Shown here: positions 26,526 to 35,960 of the stretch, piece by piece
How the letters are laid out: each line of letters starts with the position of its first letter
How positions within the stretch are numbered: the first letter of the stretch is position 1
NCBI GenBank assembly: GCA_934090935.1
Contig: CAKOKD010000002.1
Location: 62,001 to 126,000 of the forward strand
DNA: 64,000 nt
Reading direction: 5' to 3'
Source: an uncultured Bacilli bacterium
GTDB taxonomy: Bacteria > Bacillota_I > Bacilli_A > RF39 > UBA660
The notes under the pieces: model-generated
Database searches by the model: none
What the model was told of the DNA's origin: nothing
What the model saw: the letters and a program-made list of their open reading frames with translations, nothing else
Position numbers and translations under genes: made by a program

Positions 26526-27695
26526 ATGAAAATTGCAATAGCTGGAACAGGTTATGTTGGCTTATCTTTAGCTACACTTCTTAGTCAATATAATGAAGTA
26601 GTCGCTTTAGATATTGTTCTTGAAAAGGTTGAAATGATTAATAATCGAATAAGTCCAATAAAAGATGAGTATATTGAAAAATATTTTAAAGAAAAAAAAT
26701 TAAATTTACATGCTACTTTAGATTATAAAGAAGCTTTTTCGGGAGCAAAATTTGTTATTATAAGTACTCCAACTAATTATGATGAAAAAACTAATTATTT
26801 TGATACGTCATCCGTTGAAGATGTAATAAAAAAAGTTATTTCTATGTATGATGATAATATTGTGATGATTGTTAAAAGTACTATACCTGTTGGTTTTATA
26901 AATAATATGAAAGAAAAATATCATATAGACAATATTATTTTTAGCCCCGAATTTCTAAGAGAAGGAAAAGCTTTATATGATAATTTATATCCATCAAGAA
27001 TAATCATTGGAGAAAAAAGCAAAAGAGCAGAGGAGTTTGGTGAGTTATTAAAAAGTGCTTCACTTAAAGATGATGTTGTAGTTAAATATATGGATTCGAC
27101 TGAAGCTGAAGCTGTTAAATTATTTGCCAATACTTACTTGGCTCTTAGAGTAGCTTATTTTAATGAACTTGATACTTATGCAGAGTTAAAAAACCTGAAT
27201 ACTAGGGACATTATAGAAGGTGTATGTTTAGATCCGCGTATTGGAAATTTTTATAATAATCCAAGTTTTGGTTATGGAGGATATTGTTTACCTAAAGATA
27301 CTAAACAATTAAAAGCAAATTATAAAAATATCCCTGAAAATTTAATAAGTGCAATAGTTGAAAGTAATAATACAAGAAAAGAACATATAGCAAAAGAAAT
27401 CATTAATAAAAGTCCTAAAATAGTTGGTATATATAAACTAGCAATGAAAAGTGGATCAGATAACTTTAGAACAAGCGCGATTCAAGATGTTATGGAAAAA
27501 ATTAAATCAAATGGCATAGAAATAGTTATCTATGAACCAACATTACAAGAAGATAATTTTAAAAATAATAAAGTTATAAAAAATATTGAAGAATTTAAAA
27601 ATATATCAGATATTATATTGGTTAATAGATATGATGAATCACTAAAAGATGTAAAAGACAAGATTTATACTAGAGATTTATTTTTAAGAGATTAA
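26526..27695 (+). CDS. ugd: UDP-glucose 6-dehydrogenase
   Basis: This 389-residue enzyme has an N-terminal NAD site (IAIAGTGYVGLSLA), STPTNYD, the central SPEFLREGKAL motif and the catalytic Cys in GYGGYCLPKDTKQL. It oxidises UDP-glucose to UDP-glucuronate, a precursor for capsule or exopolysaccharide. No other polysaccharide genes are nearby. It starts 27 bases after polC with a weak ribosome site and ends at a shared bidirectional terminator. Confidence 0.92.
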   Translation: MKIAIAGTGYVGLSLATLLSQYNEVVALDIVLEKVEMINNRISPIKDEYIEKYFKEKKLNLHATLDYKEAFSGAKFVIISTPTNYDEKTNYFDTSSVEDVIKKVISMYDDNIVMIVKSTIPVGFINNMKEKYHIDNIIFSPEFLREGKALYDNLYPSRIIIGEKSKRAEEFGELLKSASLKDDVVVKYMDSTEAEAVKLFANTYLALRVAYFNELDTYAELKNLNTRDIIEGVCLDPRIGNFYNNPSFGYGGYCLPKDTKQLKANYKNIPENLISAIVESNNTRKEHIAKEIINKSPKIVGIYKLAMKSGSDNFRTSAIQDVMEKIKSNGIEIVIYEPTLQEDNFKNNKVIKNIEEFKNISDIILVNRYDESLKDVKDKIYTRDLFLRD

Positions 27696-27703
27696 TTTAT
27701 ATA

Positions 27704-27740
27704 AAAAGGAATTAGCTTGTAACTAATTCCTTTTCTTTTT
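27704..27740. terminator. bidirectional terminator between ugd and an XRE gene
   Basis: AAAAGGAATTAG pairs with CTAATTCCTTTT around a 7-base loop, with A residues on one side and T residues on the other. It serves both converging genes. Confidence 0.85.
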
Positions 27741-27966
27741 CATTTTCAGTATTAATGGTTTCTATTCTGCTAGTTAATCCTAGTATATAGTCTGCGGAGA
27801 TATTATAAAATTGACATAACTTTATTAAATATGTAACGGGCATAACATTGATACCTTTTTCATATCTAGCATATTGTTGTTGCTTTATTCCTAAATAAGC
27901 AGCAATTTCTTTTTGAGTTATATTTTTCATATCTCTTAGCCATTTCATTCTATCTGTATAATACAT
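27712..27966 (-). CDS. XRE family HTH regulator, 84 aa
   Basis: This short protein is one Cro/C1-type helix-turn-helix (MKNITQKEIAAYLGIKQQQYARYEKGINVMP then LIKLCQFYNISADYILGL) with a charged tail. The start follows AGGTGA at good spacing. It is transcribed away from the glycine-rich surface gene, sharing a 180-base intergenic region that includes poly-G element 3. It could therefore control that gene as well as itself; this is inference from position. Confidence 0.88.
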   Translation of the reverse strand: MYYTDRMKWLRDMKNITQKEIAAYLGIKQQQYARYEKGINVMPVTYLIKLCQFYNISADYILGLTSRIETINTENEKEKELVTS

Positions 27967-28031
27967 AATAATTCACCTATAATATAATTAACAAATTAAA
28001 CAAAATAAAAGTTCAAAAATGAACACATATG

Positions 28032-28060
28032 TTGTAGAAAAATGAATATTAAGGTATAAT
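28032..28060 (+). promoter_or_regulatory. upstream promoter of surface gene 3
   Basis: TTGTAG and TATAAT are 17 bases apart. A start near 28067 would place the poly-G element in the 5' leader. Confidence 0.5.
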
Positions 28061-28092
28061 TAATACAATAGGAGTGAAAAAAGCGGAAATGA

Positions 28093-28125
28093 CTTGAAAA
28101 TCGGGGGGGGTATTATAAAATAAAA
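28093..28125 (+). promoter_or_regulatory. poly-G element 3
   Basis: Same 33 bases as the other four copies, with eight G. It lies 23 bases before the start codon. It is conserved although this protein's N-terminal domain is the most divergent of the family. Confidence 0.7.
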
Positions 28126-28148
28126 AAGTAAGATGCGAAGGTGTAGAA

Positions 28149-30350
28149 ATGAAAAAGACGACAATAATGCTAGTTACTGTTTTATTTATGATAATAGGGT
28201 ATGCAGCATATAATGCAACAGTAAATATATATGGATTAGGTAAGATATCAGAAAACATAAGTGATTTTAAAGTATATTTAGATAATTTAAAAGTAAATAA
28301 TAAAGAAAATACAGGAATAAATTCAGCAAAAGATGAATTTACAATAGATAAAATAAATGGAAATATAAGTGTAGATATAGTGAATGATTCAACAGAATAT
28401 GATACAGAAAGCTATCTTGAATGTGAAAGTAATGTAACACCAGATAAAACCGAATGGACATTTGATTATACTGGAGGAGAGAAAACATTTACAGCGCCAG
28501 TAAGTGGAACATACAAACTTGAAACATGGGGAGCTCAAGGTGGAAACAATGGTGGAAAAGGTGCTTATGCTTCAGGAACTATAGAACTAAAAAGTGATGA
28601 TAATCTTTATATATATGTTGGAGGAAAAGGCAGCAAGAACGACGCAGGAGTAGCACAAGAAGTACCAGGAGGATATAATGGTGGCGGTTTAAATCACGGA
28701 CAAAATTGTTGCAGTAGAGTTTTTGGTTCTGGAGGCGGAGCAACTGATGTTAGACTAAAAAATGGAACTTGGAATGATTTTGACTCTTTGAAATCACGAA
28801 TAATGGTTGCAGCCGGAGGAGGTGGAACTTTTTCCGATGGTACAGCAAATAGTAAAGGTGGAGCTGGTGGAACTTTAACAGGAAAGAGCGCTACTGGTGA
28901 TTATTCTGATTGGTGTAGAGGACTTGGAGGCACACAAATCTTAGGTGGAAAAATAGAAGAATCTTCAGGTCAATATTGTGCTGCTGGAACAAATTCTACA
29001 TATACAGCTCCAGGGCTAGTAACTGGTGGATTTGGAACTGGTGGTTCCCACGGAACTGCGGGGAATAATAGTACTGGAGGTGGAAGCGGATATTATGGCG
29101 GCTCATCATCTGGACACATCGCTTCCGCTGGAGGTGGTTCATCGTTTATATCTGGATATACTGGTTGTAATGCTATATCTGAAAGTTCCACAAAAAATAA
29201 TATAATACATACAGGTCAATCTATACATTATAGTGGATATTATTTTACCGATGCTGTTATGAAATCTGGAGATGAAACGATGCCAACTCATAATGGTAGC
29301 AGTACAATGACAGGAAATAGTGGCAATGGATATGCACGTATTATTTTAAATTCAAGTAGTTCAAAAGAAGTTTCTTCAACAGATCCAACAATTATAGAAG
29401 CACAAGATAGGAAGACTATAACTCTTAAAAACATAAATACAAACAATTTAACTTGTAAGTTAAAGGTTAATAAATTATCTAGAACAGAAAAAGCATATAC
29501 AGGACCAACTGAATGGACATTTGACTATACCGGTGCTGAACAAACATTTACAGCATCAGTAAGTGGAACCTATAAGTTAGAAACATGGGGAGCGCAAGGT
29601 GGAGCTGGAAATCAACTTGCAAATTACCCTGGAGGTTATGGTGGTTATTCTGTTGGCTTATTAAACTTGGAAGCGGGTAATAATTTATATATTTACGTTG
29701 GCTCACAAGGAAGTTCAGGTTGTGTTAAAACTATATGTTCCGGAGGATATAATGGAGGTGGGAAAAGTGGTGCGTTTACAAATGATGCTGAAAATTGGAA
29801 TGGAGGCGGAGGCGGAGCAACTCATATCGCTATAAAATCCGGTTTGCTTTCGACTTTAGAAAACAACAAAGATAAAGTTTTGATAGTTTCTGGAGGCGGA
29901 GGCGGAGCAATGAATAGGATAGATGATGGAATTAAAGGAGGTTCTGGTGGAGGCTATGTTGGAAATGATTCAGTAAGTGATTCCAAAATTGCTTATAAAG
30001 GTACTGGTGGAAATCAAACGCACGGAGGTAAAGCCTATTATAGTAATGTCCTATATTCAAATACTATAGATGGATCCTTTGGTAATGGAGGAACATTTTT
30101 AAGTACATCGAATAATTATAATTCTAGCGGCGGTGGATCCGGCTTTTATGGTGGAGGATTCGGAGGTGGCGGCGGCTCTGGTTACATAGGAAATACCATT
30201 TTAACTGAAAAAGCGATGTATTGTTATAACTGTGCTGAATCTAGTGAAGAGTCAACAAAAACGATTTCAACTACATGTACCTCATCAACACCAACTGAAA
30301 ACTGTTCAAAGCAAGGTAATGGATACGCACGTATTACTTTAATAAAATAA
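28149..30350 (+). CDS. glycine-rich surface protein with two ALK/LTK-type domains (family member 3)
   Basis: A 733-residue protein with an N-terminal membrane segment and a diverged copy of the family's beta domain. Two glycine-rich domains, each opening with TEWTFDYTG and YKLETWGAQGG, begin near residues 101 and 453 and end in GNGYARI. This matches the bacterial form of the ALK/LTK glycine-rich domain. The first copy interrupts the beta domain: the sequence after it (IEAQDRKTITLKNINTNNLTCKLKV) continues the shared fold seen uninterrupted in the other members. The second follows that fold. The gene is probably exported; the ligand is unknown. Confidence 0.85.
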   Translation: MKKTTIMLVTVLFMIIGYAAYNATVNIYGLGKISENISDFKVYLDNLKVNNKENTGINSAKDEFTIDKINGNISVDIVNDSTEYDTESYLECESNVTPDKTEWTFDYTGGEKTFTAPVSGTYKLETWGAQGGNNGGKGAYASGTIELKSDDNLYIYVGGKGSKNDAGVAQEVPGGYNGGGLNHGQNCCSRVFGSGGGATDVRLKNGTWNDFDSLKSRIMVAAGGGGTFSDGTANSKGGAGGTLTGKSATGDYSDWCRGLGGTQILGGKIEESSGQYCAAGTNSTYTAPGLVTGGFGTGGSHGTAGNNSTGGGSGYYGGSSSGHIASAGGGSSFISGYTGCNAISESSTKNNIIHTGQSIHYSGYYFTDAVMKSGDETMPTHNGSSTMTGNSGNGYARIILNSSSSKEVSSTDPTIIEAQDRKTITLKNINTNNLTCKLKVNKLSRTEKAYTGPTEWTFDYTGAEQTFTASVSGTYKLETWGAQGGAGNQLANYPGGYGGYSVGLLNLEAGNNLYIYVGSQGSSGCVKTICSGGYNGGGKSGAFTNDAENWNGGGGGATHIAIKSGLLSTLENNKDKVLIVSGGGGGAMNRIDDGIKGGSGGGYVGNDSVSDSKIAYKGTGGNQTHGGKAYYSNVLYSNTIDGSFGNGGTFLSTSNNYNSSGGGSGFYGGGFGGGGGSGYIGNTILTEKAMYCYNCAESSEESTKTISTTCTSSTPTENCSKQGNGYARITLIK

Positions 30351-30376
30351 AAAATCACATCATTTGATGTGATTTT
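30351..30376. terminator. bidirectional terminator after surface gene 3
   Basis: AAAATCACATC pairs with GATGTGATTTT around ATTT. It also closes the converging small gene. Confidence 0.85.
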
Positions 30377-30381
30377 CTTTA

Positions 30382-30564
30382 TTAGTCGTTATTGTTGTAT
30401 CCAGTCCAGCCTGCACCGATAATTATTACTAAAAGAATGAAAAGTACAATCCATAAAGCTGCGCCCCATGAATATCCACCAGTTGTATAACCAGCAAATC
30501 CAGGATTAGACATACAACAAGGATTTGTATTCATGCCATAGTTATTATATCCGTAATAGTACAT
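30382..30564 (-). CDS. small Gly/Tyr-rich membrane protein, YjcZ-like
   Basis: Sixty residues: a Tyr-, Gly- and Asn-rich N-terminus with adjacent Cys (NPCCMSNPG), then one membrane helix (ALWIVLFILLVIIIGAGW) and a short polar tail. The Gly/Tyr head plus SxxxLxVVLFILL-type helix resembles the YjcZ family of small proteins linked to sporulation in Bacillus. No sporulation gene is in this window, so only the fold-level likeness is claimed. GGAGGT precedes the ATG. Confidence 0.7.
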   Translation of the reverse strand: MYYYGYNNYGMNTNPCCMSNPGFAGYTTGGYSWGAALWIVLFILLVIIIGAGWTGYNNND

Positions 30565-30610
30565 AATATACCTCCTTTATCTACTATATTTTATTAACGA
30601 GGTATATATT

Positions 30611-30641
30611 TTGACATTACTTTTTTAAAAATATATATAAT
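30611..30641 (+). promoter_or_regulatory. ruvAB promoter
   Basis: A consensus TTGACA is followed by TATATA at 17 bases or TATAAT at 19. It lies about 40 bases before the ribosome site of ruvA. Confidence 0.6.
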
Positions 30642-30682
30642 TATAAACAAATGTATGATATACTTTTACTAAGGTGAGAAAA

Positions 30683-31234
30683 ATGTATAGTTATATAAAA
30701 GGAATAATAGATGAAGTTACAAGCAGCAGTATTGTTATTGACAATAATGGAATTGGATATAATGTATTTGTTTCTAATCCGTATTCTTTTAATGTAGGAG
30801 AGGAATATAAAATATATTTATATAATTATATAAGGGAAGATGAATATTCTTTATATGGATTTAAGTCGTTAGAAGAAAAAGATTTGTTTTTAAGACTTAT
30901 AAATGTAAAAGGGCTTGGACCTAAAATAGCTTTACCAATGCTTGCAACTGGAAGTGTTAACGGTATAGTTGATGCAATTGATCGAGAAAACATTATGTAT
31001 TTAACTAAATTTCCTAAAGTTGGGGATAAACTTGCAAGACAAATTATTCTTGATTTAAAAGGTAAATTAAATACTAAAGAGACTGCTGTTGCTCAAAATG
31101 ATGAGTTAATTGAGGCATTGGTAAGTCTTGGTTATAAGAATGCAGATATAAAGAAGATTATAAGCAAGGTTGATCAAAGTGCAACAATCGAAAATCAAAT
31201 AAAAGAAGCGTTAAAATTATTATTAAATAGTTAG
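30683..31234 (+). CDS. ruvA: Holliday junction branch migration protein RuvA
   Basis: This 183-residue protein has the N-terminal OB domain (YSYIKGIIDEV, YLYNYIREDEYSLYGF), helix-hairpin-helix motifs (LRLINVKGLGPKIALPML and FPKVGDKLARQIILDLKGK) and a short C-terminal domain that binds RuvB. The ATG after AAGGTGAG is chosen over a GTG three codons upstream. RuvA tetramers bind four-way junctions and load RuvB, encoded 10 bases downstream. No ruvC is present, as usual in Bacillota. Confidence 0.95.
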   Translation: MYSYIKGIIDEVTSSSIVIDNNGIGYNVFVSNPYSFNVGEEYKIYLYNYIREDEYSLYGFKSLEEKDLFLRLINVKGLGPKIALPMLATGSVNGIVDAIDRENIMYLTKFPKVGDKLARQIILDLKGKLNTKETAVAQNDELIEALVSLGYKNADIKKIISKVDQSATIENQIKEALKLLLNS

Positions 31235-31244
31235 GAGGTATATT

Positions 31245-32240
31245 ATGGACAGAATAGTAACTGGAGATAAAACTGAAGAAGAAATTAATGAAGATAGTAT
31301 AAGACCCCAAAGCTTGGATGAATATGTTGGTCAAAGTGAAGTTAAAGAAAACATAAAAATATTTATTGAAGCAGCTAAAATGCGTAATGAACCATTGGAT
31401 CATGTTCTTTTATATGGCCCTCCTGGGCTTGGTAAAACTACACTTGCTCATATAATTGCAAATGAGCTTGGAGCAAATTTTAAAACATCAAGTGGTCCAG
31501 CAATTGAAAAATCTGGTGATTTGGCGGCTGTTCTTTCAACTCTTGAACCAGGAGATGTTTTGTTTATAGATGAAATACATCGTATGCCAAAGTTTATTGA
31601 AGAAATTCTTTATCCAGCAATGGAAGATTTTGAACTTGATATAGTTGTTGGAACTGATTCTTCTAGTAGAAGTATAAAAATTGACTTGCCACCTTTTACA
31701 CTTGTTGGAGCAACAACTAGAGCTGGTGATTTATCAGCACCTTTAAGAGATCGTTTTGGTATTATAAATAAGCTTAACTATTATACTGAAGAAGAGCTTG
31801 TTGGCATTATTAAAAGAACCAGTCGTGTATTAGATATGGAAATAACTGATGATGCAGCTGTAGAACTTGCAAGAAGGAGTCGAAAGACACCGAGAATTGC
31901 TAATCGTCTTTTTAAACGAGTAAGAGACTTTGCATCAGTTATTGGTGATGGCGTAATCGATTTAGATATAACTAGAAAGGCATTGGATAGATTAAAGGTT
32001 GATAAATATGGCCTTGATAAGATAGATATTCAATATTTAACAAGTTTGATTGAAAAATTTAATGGTGGGCCTGTTGGTGTTGAAACTATTGCATCATCAA
32101 TTGGAGAAGAGGTTTCCACACTTGAAGATGTCGTTGAACCATATCTTTTACAAGAAGGATTTATTAAACGTACACCTCGCGGAAGAATGGTTACAGATAA
32201 AGCTTATGCTCATTTAAATCAAGGAGATAGATTATTTTAA
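31245..32240 (+). CDS. ruvB: Holliday junction branch migration helicase RuvB
   Basis: A 331-residue AAA+ motor with Walker A GPPGLGKTT (about 58), Walker B FIDEIHRM (about 104), the RuvA-contact hairpin and the C-terminal winged helix (VVEPYLLQEGFIKRTPRGR). It drives branch migration with RuvA. A strong AGGAGG precedes the start. Confidence 0.97.
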   Translation: MDRIVTGDKTEEEINEDSIRPQSLDEYVGQSEVKENIKIFIEAAKMRNEPLDHVLLYGPPGLGKTTLAHIIANELGANFKTSSGPAIEKSGDLAAVLSTLEPGDVLFIDEIHRMPKFIEEILYPAMEDFELDIVVGTDSSSRSIKIDLPPFTLVGATTRAGDLSAPLRDRFGIINKLNYYTEEELVGIIKRTSRVLDMEITDDAAVELARRSRKTPRIANRLFKRVRDFASVIGDGVIDLDITRKALDRLKVDKYGLDKIDIQYLTSLIEKFNGGPVGVETIASSIGEEVSTLEDVVEPYLLQEGFIKRTPRGRMVTDKAYAHLNQGDRLF

Positions 32241-32256
32241 ATAAAAGGTGATGTAG

Positions 32257-33087
32257 GTGAAAGAAATAAAAGAATTTGTTAACAATAATATCATATTTGA
32301 AGATGATGACTTAGGATTGCTTACTTTACATACAAAATTTAATAGTATTATTGATCATTTAAAGATTAATAAAAATAGATCAGTTTTTGATAGTATTGTA
32401 AAAAAATATATAGAAGGCAATAATTGGTATTACATGATGTCATTTATATGTTTAGTTGCAGCGAATAATAAAATTTTAGATGAAGATGAAAAAACTATTC
32501 CAGACATTGTTGAAGCCGTGTTCGACTCGGATCTTTCGGTAACTAAATACAAATTCTTTTTAAATATTTTATTAAATAAAAATATAACTGATTGGTTACA
32601 TTTAGTGCATACTACTGTACCTATTAGATTATCACCTAAAGACATTATTATAAATATTATCACTGATTATGACGCGAATAAATCAGTTGATAGAAACTTA
32701 GATGATATAAATGGCTACTTAAATGAAATTCTAAAGGACCAAGAAAAATTGGATGATAAGAGTTATTTTAGTAATACAAATTCTTTTGATGAGATATCTC
32801 ATATAATCGAATATAAAATGAAAGAATATAATCAATTTACAGAAACCTATGGAAATTTTACTTATTATAGTGATGAAAAAATAAAGGATTGTAAATATAT
32901 AAGAAGGCTAAAACATTTAAGTCTTGAAAATCAAAAAAAGGCTCTTGATATTCTACATGATCTTGATAATAGTGGTGATGATATTTCATTTATAAAAAAA
33001 TGTTTTAGTATCGTGAATACAGCCAAAATATTATATAATAGTTATGGCGAAGAAAAAGTGATAACTGTTGACTTTACCAAAAAGTAG
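32257..33087 (+). CDS. hypothetical protein, 276 aa (tandem paralogue A)
   Basis: Starts at GTG after AAGGTG, 16 bases downstream of ruvB. It is mostly helical with no membrane segment or known domain. It shares a block with the next gene: hydrophobic helix plus ICLVAANNKILDEDEKTIPDIVE, matching ICLISYDDRILNQGVETIDDIVI, and ITDWLHLV matching VTDWLNVF. The two are therefore a diverged tandem duplication. Their place between ruvB and queA, where Bacilli often carry other small genes, gives no clear clue to function. Confidence 0.8.
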   Translation: MKEIKEFVNNNIIFEDDDLGLLTLHTKFNSIIDHLKINKNRSVFDSIVKKYIEGNNWYYMMSFICLVAANNKILDEDEKTIPDIVEAVFDSDLSVTKYKFFLNILLNKNITDWLHLVHTTVPIRLSPKDIIINIITDYDANKSVDRNLDDINGYLNEILKDQEKLDDKSYFSNTNSFDEISHIIEYKMKEYNQFTETYGNFTYYSDEKIKDCKYIRRLKHLSLENQKKALDILHDLDNSGDDISFIKKCFSIVNTAKILYNSYGEEKVITVDFTKK

Positions 33088-33110
33088 ATAGTTAAATGTG
33101 GGGGAATAAA

Positions 33111-33959
33111 ATGATTGATTTAAAGAAATATGTCAGTTCAAATATAGATAAGGATAAATTAAGTCCATCTGATACAGATAGACTTGCAAGATTCAATAGA
33201 TATTTTGACTTCATTAACGATAAATTTAAGGATAATAATATGTATAACTATTTCATGTATTATTACCTTAGTATGGGTAAACCAGGAATTAATTATATTA
33301 TCATTTTAATATGCTTGATAAGTTATGATGATAGAATATTAAATCAAGGAGTCGAAACAATTGATGATATAGTAATATATCTAGATAAGATACATTTTTA
33401 TTTATATGAACAATATTTAAAAGTCTGTCTTTTAGATGTCGTTACAGATTGGTTAAACGTTTTTCGCGATTTAAAATATAAGAGAAAAATAAATATTGAT
33501 ATAAATGTTATTTTTACGATGATATTTGGAAAGATAAATATCAAAAAAAGAAGAAGAGTTTTAGAGAAGGATATTAATAAGCTATTAGAATATATCTATG
33601 ACATATTTGATCCATATAAAAAAGACCTATGGTTTGATAGCAGTTTCACAATTGCAGATATTTATAGAGTAATGAAAATTAAAATGGAGCATGTTGAAGA
33701 AGTAGTATCTTTTACAGGTTTAAATATTTTTACTGATGAATTTGAAAACTTAGAAAGAATGCAAGAATTAAATAATAAGGATGCTAGAGATATCCAAGAA
33801 TTTAAAGAAGAGATTTTAAAACTTGATGGTTTAGATTTATCTGATTCAGAAAAAATCATATATATTTCATCAGTAGTTAAATATTTTGTTAAAGAAAATC
33901 AAGGTGTATCCAAAAAAATATCATTTGAGGAGATGAATAAAAAAAGTGAAAACAGATGA
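33111..33959 (+). CDS. hypothetical protein, 282 aa (tandem paralogue B)
   Basis: Diverged tandem relative of the previous gene, with the same ICL...ILN...TIDDIV and TDWL motifs. It is rich in Lys, Asp and Ile and mostly helical, with no signal peptide. The ATG after GGGGGAA is chosen over one five codons upstream. Its end overlaps the GTG start of queA by 14 bases, so it is co-translated with that gene. Function unknown. Confidence 0.8.
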   Translation: MIDLKKYVSSNIDKDKLSPSDTDRLARFNRYFDFINDKFKDNNMYNYFMYYYLSMGKPGINYIIILICLISYDDRILNQGVETIDDIVIYLDKIHFYLYEQYLKVCLLDVVTDWLNVFRDLKYKRKINIDINVIFTMIFGKINIKKRRRVLEKDINKLLEYIYDIFDPYKKDLWFDSSFTIADIYRVMKIKMEHVEEVVSFTGLNIFTDEFENLERMQELNNKDARDIQEFKEEILKLDGLDLSDSEKIIYISSVVKYFVKENQGVSKKISFEEMNKKSENR

Positions 33960-34974
33960 TTTTGATTATAATTTACCGGAGGAGTTGATTGCCCAAGTTC
34001 CGCTTAAAGATCGATCCTCGTCGAGATTGATGGTTCTTCACAAAAAAACAGGTAAAATAGAGCATAAACATTTTAAAGATATAATAGAATATTTAAACCC
34101 TGGAGATGCGTTAGTTATAAATGATTCAAAAGTAATACCAGCGCGTTTAATAGGAGAAAAGGAAGATACTCATGCCGTTATTGAACTTTTGCTATTAAAA
34201 AATATTGAAGGAGATATTTGGGAATGTTTATCAAAACCTCAAAAAAGACTTCATATAGGTTCTATTATAACTTTTGGAGATGGTTCATTAAAAGCTCATG
34301 TAACTGAGATATTAAATGATGGTATAACACACGTAAAATTGATTTATAAAGGTATTTTAATGGAAGTTTTATCCACTCTTGGAACAATGCCACTTCCACC
34401 TTATATACATGAAAAATTGGAGGATAAAGACCGTTATCAAACTGTCTATGCTAAATCATACGGATCAGCTGCAGCACCAACTGCTGGACTTCATTTCACA
34501 GAGGAATTATTAAGAGAAATAGAGAAAAAAGGTGTAAACATAGTTCGTGTAACTTTGCATGTTGGTTTAGGCACTTTTAGACCTGTAAATGTAGAAGATG
34601 TAACTAAGCATGAAATGCATACCGAAACCTATATGATTTCTTCTGATTCTGCTAAAAAATTAAATGAAGTTAGAAAAAATGGAGGAAAAATATTTGCTGT
34701 AGGAACAACATCCACTAGAGTTTTAGAGACAAACAGAAAAAAATATGATGAATTCACTCCAGAAGTAAATGATACTAATATCTTCATTTATCCAGGTTTC
34801 GAATTTAAAGGTATTGATAATTTAATTACTAATTTTCACCTTCCTAAATCAACACTTATCATGTTAGTTAGTGCACTAGCAGGAAAGGATAATGTCTTAA
34901 ACGCATATAATGAAGCTGTTAAGGACGGATATAGATTCTTTTCCTTTGGAGATGCGATGTTAATCATTGATTAA
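33946..34974 (+). CDS. queA: S-adenosylmethionine:tRNA ribosyltransferase-isomerase
   Basis: A full-length enzyme of 342 residues with the family motifs FDYNLPEELIAQVPLKDRSSSRLM, VINDSKVIPARL, YGSAAAPTAGLHFT, LHVGLGTFRPV, GTTSTRVLE and NLITNFHLPKSTLIMLVSA. It transfers the ribosyl moiety of SAM to preQ1 in tRNA during queuosine synthesis. The start is a GTG inside the previous gene. With tgt about 1 kb downstream, the last steps of the pathway are encoded together. Confidence 0.96.
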   Translation: MKTDDFDYNLPEELIAQVPLKDRSSSRLMVLHKKTGKIEHKHFKDIIEYLNPGDALVINDSKVIPARLIGEKEDTHAVIELLLLKNIEGDIWECLSKPQKRLHIGSIITFGDGSLKAHVTEILNDGITHVKLIYKGILMEVLSTLGTMPLPPYIHEKLEDKDRYQTVYAKSYGSAAAPTAGLHFTEELLREIEKKGVNIVRVTLHVGLGTFRPVNVEDVTKHEMHTETYMISSDSAKKLNEVRKNGGKIFAVGTTSTRVLETNRKKYDEFTPEVNDTNIFIYPGFEFKGIDNLITNFHLPKSTLIMLVSALAGKDNVLNAYNEAVKDGYRFFSFGDAMLIID

Positions 34975-35015
34975 ACGTTAGTTATGTTTTATAATTATCT
35001 TAGAGGGTGGTTTTA

Positions 35016-35843
35016 ATGGAAATAATAAATAGTTTTGATATCTATGACGATTTAGTAAGAATAAAATCGTCTAATGGAAAATACGCTTTATGTAAAAAAA
35101 GTGATTCAGAATATGAAAGATTAACTCCGTATGTAACAAGTTTGGAATATTCATATGGCAAGAAAATGTTTAAGTTTGTTGATAAAATTGGTAATGGCGA
35201 GTTTATGTTTTACATAAGAACAGATAGTATAGAAAATCTTTCAAATATTCCAGTTCAATGCAGAATAAAAAATGGCACTGAATATAGAAATGTAAAAATT
35301 TTCTTTTCGAAGAGAACAGATGAATATCCTTTTGAAACTTATGATAATTTTATTAAGCATATAACAATGCATCCATCTATATATGAACAATATAGTTATG
35401 AAGTAGAAGATGTTGATATCTTACCAACTCAGTTTGATGGAATAATATCTTTTAAACCTAAAACAGGAACTAAAGTAGCGTTAGGAAAAAGAGAAGAAGA
35501 TTTCATAAGACCGATAAGTCCATTTGTTGATGAATTAAATTATGTTCCTGAATATAATTGCTATGAAATGGTAGATAATTTAGATTCTGAACTTGTTTCA
35601 TTACATTTCTTCGTTGATGAAGAGTCCAATATTATGGGAACTGCATATACGAATGACCTAAATAATATGTTGAGTCTAGAAATAAGTTCACCGGAGGATG
35701 ATTACCTTTTTGAGACATATTATCAATATAGAAAAGAATTAAAAAAATACATTGAAGAAACTAAACAACATATTTCAAAAAGCAATAAAGAAAATGCATA
35801 CAAGATGTTAGCATTAGCTAAAAGACAAAAGGGAAATAAATAA
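35016..35843 (+). CDS. hypothetical protein with internal duplication, 275 aa
   Basis: An ATG follows GAGGGTGG. Two halves resemble each other: ...GKYALCKKSDSEYERLTPYVTSLEY near residue 18 and ...GTKVALGKREEDFIRPISPFVDELNY near 151, each followed by a short Tyr-rich strand and a buried hydrophobic strand. The protein is probably soluble, and I do not recognise the family. It sits between queA and tgt but no link to queuosine is evident. Confidence 0.78.
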   Translation: MEIINSFDIYDDLVRIKSSNGKYALCKKSDSEYERLTPYVTSLEYSYGKKMFKFVDKIGNGEFMFYIRTDSIENLSNIPVQCRIKNGTEYRNVKIFFSKRTDEYPFETYDNFIKHITMHPSIYEQYSYEVEDVDILPTQFDGIISFKPKTGTKVALGKREEDFIRPISPFVDELNYVPEYNCYEMVDNLDSELVSLHFFVDEESNIMGTAYTNDLNNMLSLEISSPEDDYLFETYYQYRKELKKYIEETKQHISKSNKENAYKMLALAKRQKGNK

Positions 35844-35960
35844 AAACTATTTTCTTTTTTTATATTGTTTAAAAAAATATAAAGTAAAATAGATATATGT
35901 AATGTTTCCTTTTTTAAACTTTTTATAGTATAATTAAAGAGATTTATTAGAGGTGTTGTA

